A DNA stretch of 64,000 nt from CAVYGM01 sp963768025 (GTDB lineage: Bacteria; Bacteroidota; Bacteroidia; Cytophagales; Spirosomataceae), in assembly GCA_963768025.1 (NCBI GenBank), contig CAVYGM010000009.1, positions 1 through 64,000 on the forward strand. Direction: 5' to 3'. This document shows, one piece after another, positions 28,379 through 37,617 of this stretch (within the stretch, counting starts at the first letter, position 1; each line of letters starts with the position of its first letter). Below the pieces are notes generated by a model, which ran no database searches, was not told the DNA's origin, and was given only the letters and a program-made list of their open reading frames with translations. The position numbers were made by a program, and so were the translations under genes.

Positions 28379-28672
28379 CTATTTTTTTGCGGGACGTATA
28401 TTTAAGCCAACCAACACTTTTTCTTCGTTAGACAAATCGCCTATTATTTTTCGTATAGGCTCCGGCACTTTTTTTACTAAGGTAGGAATGGCCAGAATCT
28501 GATCGCCTTCGGCTAGTTGGGGATGAACCAGCAGGTCTATAACTTCGATGACATACTTATCTTTAAGGTGTTCTTCGCAGTATTGCGTGAGGTTTTTCAA
28601 AGCCGTTATGGACTTGGGGGTTTTGCCGGCTACATACAGCCTGAGTTCCCAAATCTCGTCGTTATTATTCAT
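28379..28672 (-). CDS. kaiB: KaiB-like clock protein, canonical copy
   Basis: 97 residues. LRLYVAGKTPKSITALKNL and YVIEVIDLLVHPQLAEGDQILAIPTLVKKVPEPIRKIIGDLSN closely follow the KaiB pattern, including the region that refolds in the fold-switched KaiC-bound state. KaiB binds the CI ring of KaiC in cyanobacteria and resets the phosphorylation cycle. It lies 36 bp downstream of kaiC. No kaiA is present. Confidence 0.9.
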   Translation of the reverse strand: MNNNDEIWELRLYVAGKTPKSITALKNLTQYCEEHLKDKYVIEVIDLLVHPQLAEGDQILAIPTLVKKVPEPIRKIIGDLSNEEKVLVGLNIRPAKK

Positions 28673-28708
28673 AGGGGTTTTGTCATTATGTATGATAGAA
28701 CAGACCTT

Positions 28709-30421
28709 CTACTTGCGATTGTCGCGTTTTCGGGTCATTTCCCGACGGTTCTTATCTGCGACCTTTTTTTTGAGTTCTTCCTCTACATAGGATTTGTTCA
28801 GGTCTTCCTGTAGTGATTCAAATTCTTCTTTCAAGGTCGAAATTTTGGCTTCGAGCACTGACCTTTTCCGTTCAATCTCCCGGTCTTTTCTGGATATAGC
28901 ATGATCCCACAACACCTCTCCCGTTTTCTCCAGCAATTGTTGTGCCTCCCTGGACGAGCCAGTGAGCACGCCATCGGGACCCAGGAACACATCCACCAGA
29001 TCCAGCCCCTTACTGGATATCACAAACTCCCGGATCTGATTGGAGTGACTCATCCCGCGCGCCTTCATTACGTACATGCCCCGGTTGCGCTCGCCATTGG
29101 ACTCTATATCCCGAACCATCAGCCAGGTATCTACCAGGGAGGATACGTTCTCGTCGGTTTGCTCGGTCGTATTGTTTTTTAGGGTCAATGCCGTAAACAT
29201 GACCGTAATCTTCTCATTCTGTAAGTAATCGATCAGGCGAATGAGCAGGCTCTTAACCTCACTAACCGACCCTACCGTCACCAAATTGGTGATCGGATCC
29301 AGAATTACGACCTGGGGTTTGAACCTATCCACCTCCTTGGTAATGGTCAACAGGTGCATTTCCAATCCATGAAGCGTAGGCCGGGATGCATGAAATTTCA
29401 GTAGTCCCTTATCGACATGACTTTTCAGATCCATGCTGATGGACTTCATGTTTCGGATGATTTGCTGCGGCGATTCCTCAAACGCGAAATACAGGCAACG
29501 GTCCCCGTTCATGCAGGCCTGATTGGCAAAGCTACCCGCAATACTGGTTTTGCCGGTACCCGCCGTACCCGACAGCAGCACACTGCCGCCCCGAAAGAAG
29601 CCCCGGCCATCCAGCATGTTGTCGAGGGCGGGAATCCCAGACGAAATCCGCTCATCGCCCACCTCGTGCTCCAGGGTAAGGGAGGTTACGGGCAGAACCG
29701 AAATGCCCTCTTTATCAATCAGGAAAGGATACTCATTCGTGCCGTGCACGGAGCCCCGATATTTTATTATCCGCAGAATTCGTGTTGATATCTTGTTGTC
29801 TACGCGGTGATCGAGCAGGATCACGCAGTCGGAAACGTATTCTTCCAGTCCCTGCCGCGTAAGGCTTCCCTCGCCCTTTTCACCCGTAATGATGGTAGTT
29901 ACTCCCTTCTCTTTGAGCCAGTCGAAGAGCCTCCGCAGCTCGGCCCGTAAAATGGCCATATTGTTTAGTCCTGAAAACAGGCTCTCGATCGTGTCAAGTA
30001 CCACTCTTTTGGCGCCCAGCGTATCGATAGCGTACCCCAGGCGGATGAACAATCCTTCCAGATCGTACTCACCCGTTTCCTCGATCTCACTCCGCTCAAC
30101 GTGCACGTGATCCAGTCGGATCAGGTTCTCTTTCTGCAATTTGTCAAGGTCAAATCCCAGAGAGGCCACGTTTAGAGCCAGTTCTTCTGACTTTTCCTCA
30201 AAAGCCATAAAAACACCCGGCTCATTGTACCTGAGGGCACCATGAACCAGGAACTCCATTGAAAAAAGGGTTTTGCCACTGCCGGCCGCACCGCAGATTA
30301 GCGTAGGTCTTCCCTTAGGCAAGCCACCACCCGAAATATCGTCCAGGCCAGATATACCCGTTGGGGTCTTGGGAAGGGTAGGAAGGAGAGAGGGTTTAGT
30401 TGAACTATCAGAGCTCATCAC
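28709..30421 (-). CDS. kaiC: KaiC-like double-domain RecA-fold ATPase/kinase
   Basis: 570 residues, two KaiC domains. CI has Walker A GAAGSGKT (44-51) and catalytic Glu pair 75-76 in FEEKSEE. CII has Walker A GTAGTGKT (285-292) and Glu pair 315-316. By alignment from memory, the phosphosite pair Ser431/Thr432 of cyanobacterial KaiC corresponds to Ser427-Ser428 in NVSSLVDTW, so a hydroxyl is kept at both. A C-terminal coiled coil of about 60 residues (from ISRKDREIERKR) replaces the KaiA-binding tail and is rich in Lys/Glu. It is the first gene of kaiC-kaiB-kaiB-kinase. Autophosphorylation is likely, but without KaiA it may work as a timer or stress switch instead of a full oscillator. Confidence 0.92.
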   Translation of the reverse strand: MMSSDSSTKPSLLPTLPKTPTGISGLDDISGGGLPKGRPTLICGAAGSGKTLFSMEFLVHGALRYNEPGVFMAFEEKSEELALNVASLGFDLDKLQKENLIRLDHVHVERSEIEETGEYDLEGLFIRLGYAIDTLGAKRVVLDTIESLFSGLNNMAILRAELRRLFDWLKEKGVTTIITGEKGEGSLTRQGLEEYVSDCVILLDHRVDNKISTRILRIIKYRGSVHGTNEYPFLIDKEGISVLPVTSLTLEHEVGDERISSGIPALDNMLDGRGFFRGGSVLLSGTAGTGKTSIAGSFANQACMNGDRCLYFAFEESPQQIIRNMKSISMDLKSHVDKGLLKFHASRPTLHGLEMHLLTITKEVDRFKPQVVILDPITNLVTVGSVSEVKSLLIRLIDYLQNEKITVMFTALTLKNNTTEQTDENVSSLVDTWLMVRDIESNGERNRGMYVMKARGMSHSNQIREFVISSKGLDLVDVFLGPDGVLTGSSREAQQLLEKTGEVLWDHAISRKDREIERKRSVLEAKISTLKEEFESLQEDLNKSYVEEELKKKVADKNRREMTRKRDNRK

Positions 30422-30541
30422 AGTTAAGAGGTTTTTTGTACTAAATCAAGAGCAGGGTTTCTATACCTGGCTTGCTGATAAAAAGCCATACCAGCGCCGC
30501 GCAGTGAAGAATATTTTACGGAAAGAAAAAAGGCATGGTAA

Positions 30542-30940
30542 CTACAAGTGAAATTGCTCAATCAGTTTGTGACCCAAGCTCACAAATCCTTCCATGCTGC
30601 TGGGTTTGACAAAGAAATTGTCTGCTCCGGCCTCATAGGCGGTTTCGATGAGGGACAAATGCGAGGAGGTGGAAATCATCACGACCGGAACCGTGGAGAG
30701 CAGGGTATTGGAACGTAGAGCAGCGATCGTTTCCAGCCCGTTCATCTTGGGCATATTCATGTCTAGAAGCACCAAGGAAGCAGGCGAAGATCCATCTTGC
30801 TGGATCAGATCCAGAAATTCGAGTCCGTTTTCGGCTTCCACAATCCTGACCCTCGCGCCGGCCTCCCGAATAGCTTGCTGCAAAAAGAAACGATCGTCCT
30901 GATCGTCGTCTACCAGATAGATTATTTTCAAGTCCTTCAC
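30542..30940 (-). CDS. Single-domain response regulator
   Basis: 132 residues, receiver domain only. Acidic pair in YLVDDDQDDRFF, phospho-acceptor Asp in VLLDMNMPKMNG, Thr/Ser in MISTSSHL, Lys in FFVKPSS. There is no output domain. It is encoded 120 bp upstream of kaiC on the same strand, so it may be co-transcribed. It resembles the Rcp1/CheY-like regulators that pair with PAS kinases. It may be the target of the kinase at 26760. Confidence 0.9.
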   Translation of the reverse strand: MKDLKIIYLVDDDQDDRFFLQQAIREAGARVRIVEAENGLEFLDLIQQDGSSPASLVLLDMNMPKMNGLETIAALRSNTLLSTVPVVMISTSSHLSLIETAYEAGADNFFVKPSSMEGFVSLGHKLIEQFHL

Positions 30941-31174
30941 AAAGAATTTAGTAATAAGCCTTTGGGCTTACCAAATACATAATTTCCAAGAAGAGGAGGG
31001 AGAGTTAATTAGTAACAAACCTATTTGCCATAGCTAGGCTGCAATGACAAATAGGATGTAAATATAAGGGCTAATGGGCAAAACATCCTACTATACTAGG
31101 GAAAGTTCTACACACATTTTTGAATGGACCTGATTTCGGTACGGCTGAGTTGGATCCTGGGCGGGCGGATCCTC

Positions 31175-31480
31175 CTAAAAATCCAGCTTAAGTCGCTCCA
31201 CCGGTTGGTTGTTGACCAGGTGGCTTTCCACTATTTCGTCCACATCCGAAAGCTGCACATTACCGTATATAATACCCTCGGGGTACACTACCAGAGCGGG
31301 CCCTTTGGGACACACATCCAGGCATCCGGTCCGCTGGGCTCTGATGTCGGGAACCAGACCCCGGTCTTTCAACGCTTGCTTGAAGGCTTCCACCAGCTCC
31401 ATTCCGTGCGCTTCGCCGCAGCACTTCTTAGGAGCGTCTTTTTGATTGGTACAGATAAATACGTGTTTTTGATACTTCAT
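31175..31480 (-). CDS. Thioredoxin-like [2Fe-2S] ferredoxin
   Basis: About 101 residues from the ATG at 31480 (an in-frame upstream ATG at 31516 is less likely). Cysteines in FICTNQKDAPKKCCG and GCLDVCPKGP form the cluster site typical of the thioredoxin-like 2Fe-2S family (NuoE-C-terminal-like). A conserved acidic C-terminal segment follows. Likely a cytoplasmic electron carrier; partner not evident. Confidence 0.85.
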   Translation of the reverse strand: MKYQKHVFICTNQKDAPKKCCGEAHGMELVEAFKQALKDRGLVPDIRAQRTGCLDVCPKGPALVVYPEGIIYGNVQLSDVDEIVESHLVNNQPVERLKLDF

Positions 31481-31516
31481 TTTGTGTTTTTTGATGAGAT
31501 CGGGCAAAACTATCAA

Positions 31517-31864
31517 TTAGAATTGAAAACTTGTAAGAATCCAATGAACTAAATTTTTTAAATATCAGTTTTTTAAATTCAAGAACTTATTGATTAAATA
31601 CTATTTTTTCGTAGAATGGGGATATGATTGATAGAGTGGTCAAATACGAATAAAATGGCGTATTTCATTTGTTAACAGGTGTTAATGATATAGTTTTTTT
31701 AAAAAAACCAAAAGAAACACTTGCAAAATAGTCGTTAAATATATTTCTTTGATCCATAATAGAATTTTAACAGGAAGTTTAGAAGCTTCTATACACTCAC
31801 CAAAAACAGAAGGAGGTACAATATAGATACACGGCTCTACGTTAACTAAATCGAATACAGGAAA
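31517..31864. other. AT-rich intergenic region before the ECF sigma gene
   Basis: About 350 bp, strongly AT-rich. It contains a TTTTTTTAAAAAAA block near 31695-31708. No open reading frame or RNA gene was recognised. It probably holds promoters for the ferredoxin (left) and the sigma factor (right), but no clear TAnnTTTG box was found. Confidence 0.4.
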
Positions 31865-32464
31865 ATGCAGAAAATTCAAGTTAGCGACAGTGAGTTGGTA
31901 TCGCTGTACATCCGTGGGGATGAAAAAGCATTCGAGAAGCTAGTTCAACGCCACAAATCCAGAATATATACCACCATTTACCTGATTGTAAAAGACCAAT
32001 ACGTTGCCGAAGACTTAATGCAGGATACCTTCATTAAGGCAGTGGATACAATCAAGTCGGGCCGGTATAACGAGGAGGGTAAGTTTTTGCCATGGATTAT
32101 CCGAATCGCTCACAACCTCGCTATTGATTATTTTAGACGCGATAAACGCTACCCCAATGTAGTGTTTGAGGATGGAAGCAATGTGTTTAATACACTTGAC
32201 TTCTCGGAAGATTCGGTAGAATCTATTCAAATCCGCCAAGAGACCCACGAGCAGCTGCGGGAGATGATCCAGCGGTTGCCCGATGTACAACGGCAGGTTC
32301 TGATCATGCGCCACTATGAGGACATGAGCTTTCAGGAAATTGCCGACGCAACGGGAGTGAGTATTAATACGGCATTGGGGAGAATGCGTTACGCGTTGAT
32401 TAATTTGCGCAAGCAATTCAGCCAACGTACTCCGCAATATGACAAAAACGTTTACCTACGATGA
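31865..32464 (+). CDS. ECF-family RNA polymerase sigma factor
   Basis: 199 residues. Region 2 (FEKLVQRHKSRIYTTIYLIVKDQYVAEDLMQDTFIKA, then FLPWIIRIAHNLAIDYFRRDKR) and region 4 (LPDVQRQVLIMRHYEDMSFQEIADATGVSINTALGRMRYALINLRK) are complete. The linker between them is long and acidic. Overlaps by 26 bp a small gene that may be its regulator. Target promoters unknown. There is no FecR-like anti-sigma or TonB receptor next to it, so it is unlikely to control a receptor in the usual Sus fashion. Confidence 0.93.
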   Translation: MQKIQVSDSELVSLYIRGDEKAFEKLVQRHKSRIYTTIYLIVKDQYVAEDLMQDTFIKAVDTIKSGRYNEEGKFLPWIIRIAHNLAIDYFRRDKRYPNVVFEDGSNVFNTLDFSEDSVESIQIRQETHEQLREMIQRLPDVQRQVLIMRHYEDMSFQEIADATGVSINTALGRMRYALINLRKQFSQRTPQYDKNVYLR

Positions 32465-32687
32465 TGTAGTCCGGTATTTATATGCCGAAACATCCCCTCA
32501 AGAAAATGACGATATCGTCGAGGCCCTAGCCTCCGATACCGAGATGTTAGCCTTCTATTTGGACTCGCTTGAGCTTCAAGCCCAAATGGACCGCATCGTT
32601 CGGATACCCTCCGACCGAGCGACCGAGAATATCCTGCGCTATTCGCGACAGTATCCTACAAGGCAACCCGCCGATTTATCGGTTTAG
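32439..32687 (+). CDS. Small acidic protein overlapping the ECF sigma gene, possible anti-sigma factor
   Basis: 82 residues, no membrane segment and no zinc-finger motif. Sequence YDDVVRYLYAETSPQENDDIVEALASDTEMLAFYLDSLELQ resembles the N-terminal segment of small Bacteroidota proteins encoded after ECF sigma genes. Translation is coupled to the sigma gene by the 26-bp overlap, and a strong terminator follows. An anti-sigma role is inferred from position only. Confidence 0.65.
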   Translation: MTKTFTYDDVVRYLYAETSPQENDDIVEALASDTEMLAFYLDSLELQAQMDRIVRIPSDRATENILRYSRQYPTRQPADLSV

Positions 32688-32715
32688 ATAAGTCAACCGG
32701 TTGTTTTACTTTTGA

Positions 32716-32765
32716 GCCTGTTGTCCCCGTTCGTTTTGTCGGACGGGGACAACAGGCATTTTTTA
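32716..32765 (+). terminator. Strong rho-independent terminator
   Basis: 15-bp perfect stem GCCTGTTGTCCCCGT (32716-32730) with complement at 32743-32757, then ATTTTTT. It ends the sigma-factor operon just before nth. Confidence 0.93.
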
Positions 32766-32792
32766 TGGTTTAAATCTAGTGAATAGGGTACT

Positions 32793-33440
32793 ATGTTGAA
32801 AAAAGAACGCTACCGGCAACTGATAGACTACTTTACCACCAATTTTCCGGAGCCGGAAACCGAATTGAACTTTCGCAATCCCTACGAACTCCTGGTGGCC
32901 GTGATCCTGTCGGCGCAGTGTACCGACAAGCGCATCAATCAGGTTACCCCCGCCCTGTTCGAGCGGTTCCCGGACCCGATTGCCCTGGCCGGTGCGTCGT
33001 CCGAGGAGGTGTTTTCGTACATTCGGTCGGTATCCTATCCCAACAACAAGAGCAAGCACCTGGCAGCCACCGGTCGGATGCTCGTAGAAGAGTTCAACGC
33101 CGAAGTACCGGGTACGGTGGAGGCCCTGCAGCGATTGCCAGGCGTGGGGCGCAAAACCGCCAACGTGATCGCGTCCGTTGTTTTTAATCAACCCACTATG
33201 GCCGTGGATACGCACGTGTTTCGGGTGTCGCATCGCATCGGACTAGTCCCGCTCACCGCCACTACCCCGCTGGCGGTAGAGAAGCACCTTACTGCTTACA
33301 TTCCTAAGTTGCTTATTCCCAAGGCCCACCACTGGCTAATCCTCCACGGTAGGTATGTATGCGTGGCCCGGAGCCCTAAATGCCACGAGTGCGCTTTGAC
33401 GCAGGTGTGCAAGTATTTTGAAAAAAACAAAAAACTCTGA
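32793..33440 (+). CDS. nth: Endonuclease III (DNA glycosylase/AP lyase)
   Basis: 215 residues. Removes oxidised pyrimidines and nicks abasic sites. Catalytic Lys is in LSAQCTDKRIN. The helix-hairpin-helix is LPGVGRKTANVIA, catalytic Asp in AVDTHVFR. A C-terminal 4Fe-4S ligand set is C-x6-C-x2-C-x5-C in CVARSPKCHECALTQVC. Standard length, intact. Confidence 0.95.
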   Translation: MLKKERYRQLIDYFTTNFPEPETELNFRNPYELLVAVILSAQCTDKRINQVTPALFERFPDPIALAGASSEEVFSYIRSVSYPNNKSKHLAATGRMLVEEFNAEVPGTVEALQRLPGVGRKTANVIASVVFNQPTMAVDTHVFRVSHRIGLVPLTATTPLAVEKHLTAYIPKLLIPKAHHWLILHGRYVCVARSPKCHECALTQVCKYFEKNKKL

Positions 33441-33644
33441 ATAGAGCTATAGGACCTATTTTTTATGCGTTGGATTCCAACTTTCCGGTGCTTTACCTAC
33501 TCTCTTGATAGAACACATGGTTCTCAGAAGCAGAATTTTTTTCAATACGCTGCGTTATTTTCTAGCTAGGGTGCGTAGTGTAGGTATAAAGACTTCCTCT
33601 GGAACCGGAATGCAATCCTTTATTAACCATTTTCAAAAAGAAGT

Positions 33645-34520
33645 ATGAAGAGTACAAAAATCCATTTTTTAGTTGTAGTGCTGGCGATCCTCGGTTTGAC
33701 TTCCTGTGATAAAGACATGACAAGTACGGATGAAGATGCGCTGACAAAAAATGAAACAGAGATTCAAAACTATTTGTCGGCCAAAAGCCTGTCAGCCACC
33801 CGGGATTCCTCGGGACTTTACTACGTCAAACAGCAAACCAACCCCCAGGGAGCCAAACCCGGCGTGGGTGACGAGGTGTCGCTGTATTACCAGATGTACA
33901 CCCTGGATGGTTTCCTGATTGACAGTACGGAAACATTTAAGCAAAAACCCTTAAAGTTCCCGCTGGGCGCGGGCCTGGTGCTGCCGGGTATGGAACGGGC
34001 GCTTGTTCTGATGCGTACGGGAGAAAAAGCTACGGTACTTTTGCCCTTTTATCTGGCGTTTGGGAATATTAATTACCAAAACGTGCCGGCCTATTCGCCC
34101 ATCCGACTAGAAATGCAATTGGCGAAGGTACGTACCGAAAAAGAGCAGATCGCTCAGTACATTCAGGAAAAAGACCTCTTCGTTTCCGAAGTGACCCCGG
34201 GTGGAATCACCCTCATCCGGCAGAACGTAATAGCGGGCGACAGCGTAGGAAAAGGCAAGCAGGTAAGTATCAAGTATTCCGGCAAAACCCTGGCGGGTAA
34301 CGAGTTTGACAAAGGTACCTTTTCGTTTGTGACGGGTACTGGCGCGGCCGTAAAGGGATTTGACGAGGGTATTCGTCACCTGCGCAAAGGAGAAAAGGCT
34401 ATCATTATTTTTCCTTCGGGGCTAGGGTACGGCCGACAGGGGATAGTCAACCAGCAAACGGGGGCCTACCAGATCGCTCCCTATGCTCCCCTTTTGTTTG
34501 AGGTAGAAGTGACGCAGTAA
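33645..34520 (+). CDS. Lipoprotein with two FKBP-type peptidyl-prolyl isomerase domains
   Basis: 291 residues. Lipobox LGLTSC with Cys near residue 21 after MKSTKIHFLVVVLAIL. Two FKBP domains in tandem: the first about 60-165 (VGDEVSLYYQMYTLDGFLIDST, MERALVLMRTGEKATVLLP), the second about 185-290 (GKGKQVSIKYSGKTLAGNEFDKG, GFDEGIRHLRKGEKAIIIFPSGLGYG). The second keeps more of the active-site residues than the first. Likely a periplasmic folding helper attached to the membrane. It is monocistronic: the terminator at 34567 follows. Confidence 0.88.
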   Translation: MKSTKIHFLVVVLAILGLTSCDKDMTSTDEDALTKNETEIQNYLSAKSLSATRDSSGLYYVKQQTNPQGAKPGVGDEVSLYYQMYTLDGFLIDSTETFKQKPLKFPLGAGLVLPGMERALVLMRTGEKATVLLPFYLAFGNINYQNVPAYSPIRLEMQLAKVRTEKEQIAQYIQEKDLFVSEVTPGGITLIRQNVIAGDSVGKGKQVSIKYSGKTLAGNEFDKGTFSFVTGTGAAVKGFDEGIRHLRKGEKAIIIFPSGLGYGRQGIVNQQTGAYQIAPYAPLLFEVEVTQ

Positions 34521-34566
34521 GGTAGCTGTTTCTGGTATATATGTACACCCCGATGGGGGAGTACGG

Positions 34567-34612
34567 ACGGGTCAAAGGATTGCCATAGGGCGATTTTCTG
34601 ACCCGTTTTTTG
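34567..34612 (+). terminator. Rho-independent terminator after the FKBP gene
   Basis: ACGGGTCA at 34567-34574 pairs with its complement at 34599-34606, followed by a T run; the loop is 24 bases. Confidence 0.7.
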
Positions 34613-34668
34613 TATATTTTGGAAAAAATCAGACAATCATTCATTTGTAAGCTGGTTGTGTTCAGACC

Positions 34669-35520
34669 TTGAAAATCATTAAACGCTTTTGGCAGGGACC
34701 CGTATTGGGCATTCGGCTGGGTTATTCGCCTATTCGGTGGGTAGAGCCTTTCACGGTATGTGTCTACTACATCGATGGCCTGCTGGTGGATACCGCACAG
34801 CGGCATATGCAGCGGGAGGTAGGAGAGCTGGTGAAGCCGCTCGCGGTTCGGCAGATTTTCCTGACTCACCACCACGAGGACCATTCGGGAAATGCTAGCT
34901 ATCTGAGTAATCACTTCCGGGTACCTATCTACGCCCACGAGCTCACGGCGCAAAAGCTCGCTACTTCGTTCCCCATTTTGCCCTATGAGCAGTTCTGGTT
35001 TGGGAAAATTGAAGCCTGCCCAGGGGTAAAGTCCATACCCGACAGAATCGCCACGGATCGGTACAGTTTTGAGCCAATCCACACCCCCGGCCACTCCGAG
35101 GACCATTATGTACTGCATGAGCCTAGCGAAGGCTGGCTGATGGCGGGGGATTTTTACGTAGGGAAACTGAAAGTATTTAGAAGGGGTGAAGATATCCGGC
35201 AGCATATCGAGTCGGCGCGGAAGGTGCTGACCCTTGACTTCGACGTGATTTTTTGTGCCCATAATCCGGTCTTTAAAAACGGGAAACAGGCGCTCCGGGC
35301 CAAACTCGATTACCTCGAAACGATCTACGGACGTGTAGCGGATCTCTACGCCGAAGGGCTGTCGGACCAACGCATTCAGAAGGAGCTCCACATGAAAGAA
35401 GCCACGCTTGTCAAGTGGCTCACCTTCCAGGATGTGTCGGTTCGGAATATCATCCGGTCGGTGATTGACAACGAACAGGCAGAGGAGCTTGTGAAAACAT
35501 CAGTGGCCAAAATCAAATAA
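34669..35520 (+). CDS. Metallo-beta-lactamase fold hydrolase
   Basis: 283 residues with TTG start at 34669 (MKIIKRFWQGPVLGIRLG). Metal motif HHHEDHSGN, later HTPGHSEDH and AGDFYVGK, then CAHNP. A C-terminal helical part (SDQRIQKELHMKEATLVKWL) resembles a small helix-turn-helix-like domain seen in several MBL-fold proteins. Substrate unknown; a thioesterase or lactonase is possible. Confidence 0.82.
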   Translation: MKIIKRFWQGPVLGIRLGYSPIRWVEPFTVCVYYIDGLLVDTAQRHMQREVGELVKPLAVRQIFLTHHHEDHSGNASYLSNHFRVPIYAHELTAQKLATSFPILPYEQFWFGKIEACPGVKSIPDRIATDRYSFEPIHTPGHSEDHYVLHEPSEGWLMAGDFYVGKLKVFRRGEDIRQHIESARKVLTLDFDVIFCAHNPVFKNGKQALRAKLDYLETIYGRVADLYAEGLSDQRIQKELHMKEATLVKWLTFQDVSVRNIIRSVIDNEQAEELVKTSVAKIK

Positions 35521-35590
35521 GAAGATATATTTGTGGGACAGTTCGGGAAAGAACCCGTACAAATAGCGAGACAGTGAAGAGGAAGTACCT

Positions 35591-37576
35591 ATGCGCATTA
35601 ATCCCGAAACCGTAGAACGAATAAAGCAGGCCGCTGACATTGTGGAAGTGGTGGGCGACTATGTTTCGCTTAAAAAGCGCGGAGTCAACTACACGGCCTG
35701 CTGCCCGTTTCACAACGAAAAAACCCCCTCTTTCAACGTCAACCCCTCCCGGCAAATATTCAAGTGCTTCGGCTGCGGGGCTGCCGGCGACTCCGTCAAG
35801 TTTGTGATGGACATAGATGGCATCGGCTACGGGGAGGCACTGAGGTACCTGGCGCAGAAGTACAGCATAGAGGTGCAGGAAGAAAAGCTCACCGACGAGC
35901 AGGAACTGCGGCAGAACGAGCGCGAAAGCCTGTACATCGTGCTGAACTACGCCAAAAATTTCTTTCAGGAACAACTCACCCACTCCGACGAAGGCCAGGC
36001 CATCGGCCTGAGCTACCTCAAAGAACGGGGCTTCAACGAAACCATCCGGAAGAAATTCGAGCTGGGATATAGTCCGGATGTGTGGGATGCCCTCACGCAG
36101 GCCGCCCTCGCCAAAGGCTACAGCGCCGACATTCTGGAAAAAGCCGGACTCCTGATCCGGCGGGAAGGCAGCGCGTCGGGCGGTTATGACCGGTTCCGGG
36201 GTAGGGTGATTTTCCCGATTCACAACGTGGCCGGCAAAACCATCGCCTTCGGGGCGCGGATTCTGAAAACCGACCCCACTTCCAAAGCCCACCAACCCAA
36301 GTACCTCAACTCGCCCGAGACCGATGTGTACCACAAAAGCGAGGTACTTTACGGAATTTTTCAGGCCAAAAACGCCATCCGAAACCTGGACGTATGCTAC
36401 CTGGTGGAAGGCTACACGGATGTGGTGTCGCTGCATCAGGCGGGGATCGAGAACGTGGTGGCCTCCTCGGGTACCTCGCTGACGGTGGAGCAAATCCGGC
36501 TAATCGGACGGTTTACGCCCAACGTCACCATTCTGTACGACGGCGACGCGGCGGGGATCAAGGCGGCCCTGCGCGGCCTGGATCTGGTGCTGGAAGAAGG
36601 CCTGAACGTCAGTATCGTCACCTTTCCCAACGGCGAAGATCCCGACAGCTACGTGCAACGGGTGGGCGCGCAGGCGTTTCAGGCATATCTCAAATCTTCT
36701 GCCCGCGATTTTATATCCTTCAAAACCCAGACTTTGCTCGAAGATGCGGGAGACGATCCCTTTCGACGGGCAGCGGTCATCAGCGAGGTAGTGGGGAGCA
36801 TTGTTAAAATTCCCGATGCTATTCAGCGCCAAATCTTCTTTCGTCGTACGGCTGAGACCATGCGCGTGGACGAACAGATGCTGATTTCGGAAGGGAATAA
36901 GTTGCTGCGTAAACAAAAGGATACGCTGCCGCCCCGGTCCAAAGAGCGGCTCGCTGCGCCTCCACCCGACAGTCCGCACGATCTGTTTATGGGGCCGCCG
37001 GACGACGAGTACAGCGGCCCGGCCGTAACCTTACCGCTGGAAACGCCTTCTATCCAGCGCGACCCGGTCACCCATCATGAACATGAGTGTATCCGGCTGC
37101 TGGTAAATTTCGCCCCCTACGAATTGGAGCCTGGCGTGTCGCTGTGTCACTACATGCTCAGCGAACTGGCAGGTATTGAGTTTCGCCAACCCATGTATCA
37201 GCATCTGCTTACGGTGTTCCGGGAGTTTTTCAACCGGGGCGAGGTACCCGACACGGATTATTTCCTGAACCATCCCGACCCTGACATCAAGAGCCAGGCC
37301 ATTGACCTGGTCACGACCCGGCATCACCTGAGTGAGCAGTGGAAGGACAAGTACGAGATTATTGTGCCTACTGAATTGGACAAACTGCACGATCTGGCAT
37401 TTACTAATATTCTTCGGCTCAAAAAGGGATATAATGAGATGATCATGAAGGAGATACACGAAGGCTTGGAAAAAACCACCGATGATGGTGAAACGGATCA
37501 GCTCCTGAAGCGGTTTATGCATCACAAAGCCATCGAGAAGGAGATTGCCAATTTGCTGGGCACGGTGGTTTCGTAA
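35591..37576 (+). CDS. dnaG: DNA primase
   Basis: 661 residues. Makes RNA primers at the replication fork. The N-terminal zinc-binding domain has CPFHNEKTPSF and CFGCGAAGD. The TOPRIM core has YLVEGYTDVVSLHQAG and LYDGDAAGIKAAL, with catalytic Glu and the DGD pair. The C-terminal helicase-binding domain runs from about residue 480. An internal linker is rich in Pro/Asp (PPPDSPHDLFMGPPDDEYSG). Complete and in frame. Confidence 0.96.
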   Translation: MRINPETVERIKQAADIVEVVGDYVSLKKRGVNYTACCPFHNEKTPSFNVNPSRQIFKCFGCGAAGDSVKFVMDIDGIGYGEALRYLAQKYSIEVQEEKLTDEQELRQNERESLYIVLNYAKNFFQEQLTHSDEGQAIGLSYLKERGFNETIRKKFELGYSPDVWDALTQAALAKGYSADILEKAGLLIRREGSASGGYDRFRGRVIFPIHNVAGKTIAFGARILKTDPTSKAHQPKYLNSPETDVYHKSEVLYGIFQAKNAIRNLDVCYLVEGYTDVVSLHQAGIENVVASSGTSLTVEQIRLIGRFTPNVTILYDGDAAGIKAALRGLDLVLEEGLNVSIVTFPNGEDPDSYVQRVGAQAFQAYLKSSARDFISFKTQTLLEDAGDDPFRRAAVISEVVGSIVKIPDAIQRQIFFRRTAETMRVDEQMLISEGNKLLRKQKDTLPPRSKERLAAPPPDSPHDLFMGPPDDEYSGPAVTLPLETPSIQRDPVTHHEHECIRLLVNFAPYELEPGVSLCHYMLSELAGIEFRQPMYQHLLTVFREFFNRGEVPDTDYFLNHPDPDIKSQAIDLVTTRHHLSEQWKDKYEIIVPTELDKLHDLAFTNILRLKKGYNEMIMKEIHEGLEKTTDDGETDQLLKRFMHHKAIEKEIANLLGTVVS

Positions 37577-37617
37577 AGTTTCAATACATTCTATCCATTT
37601 ATTTTATCATTCGGTTT

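Noticed and set aside
28709..30421. RadA/Sms or other RecA-like repair ATPase
   Set aside because: Two KaiC domains with paired glutamates, and kaiB neighbours, fit KaiC; no zinc finger or Lon-like domain is present.
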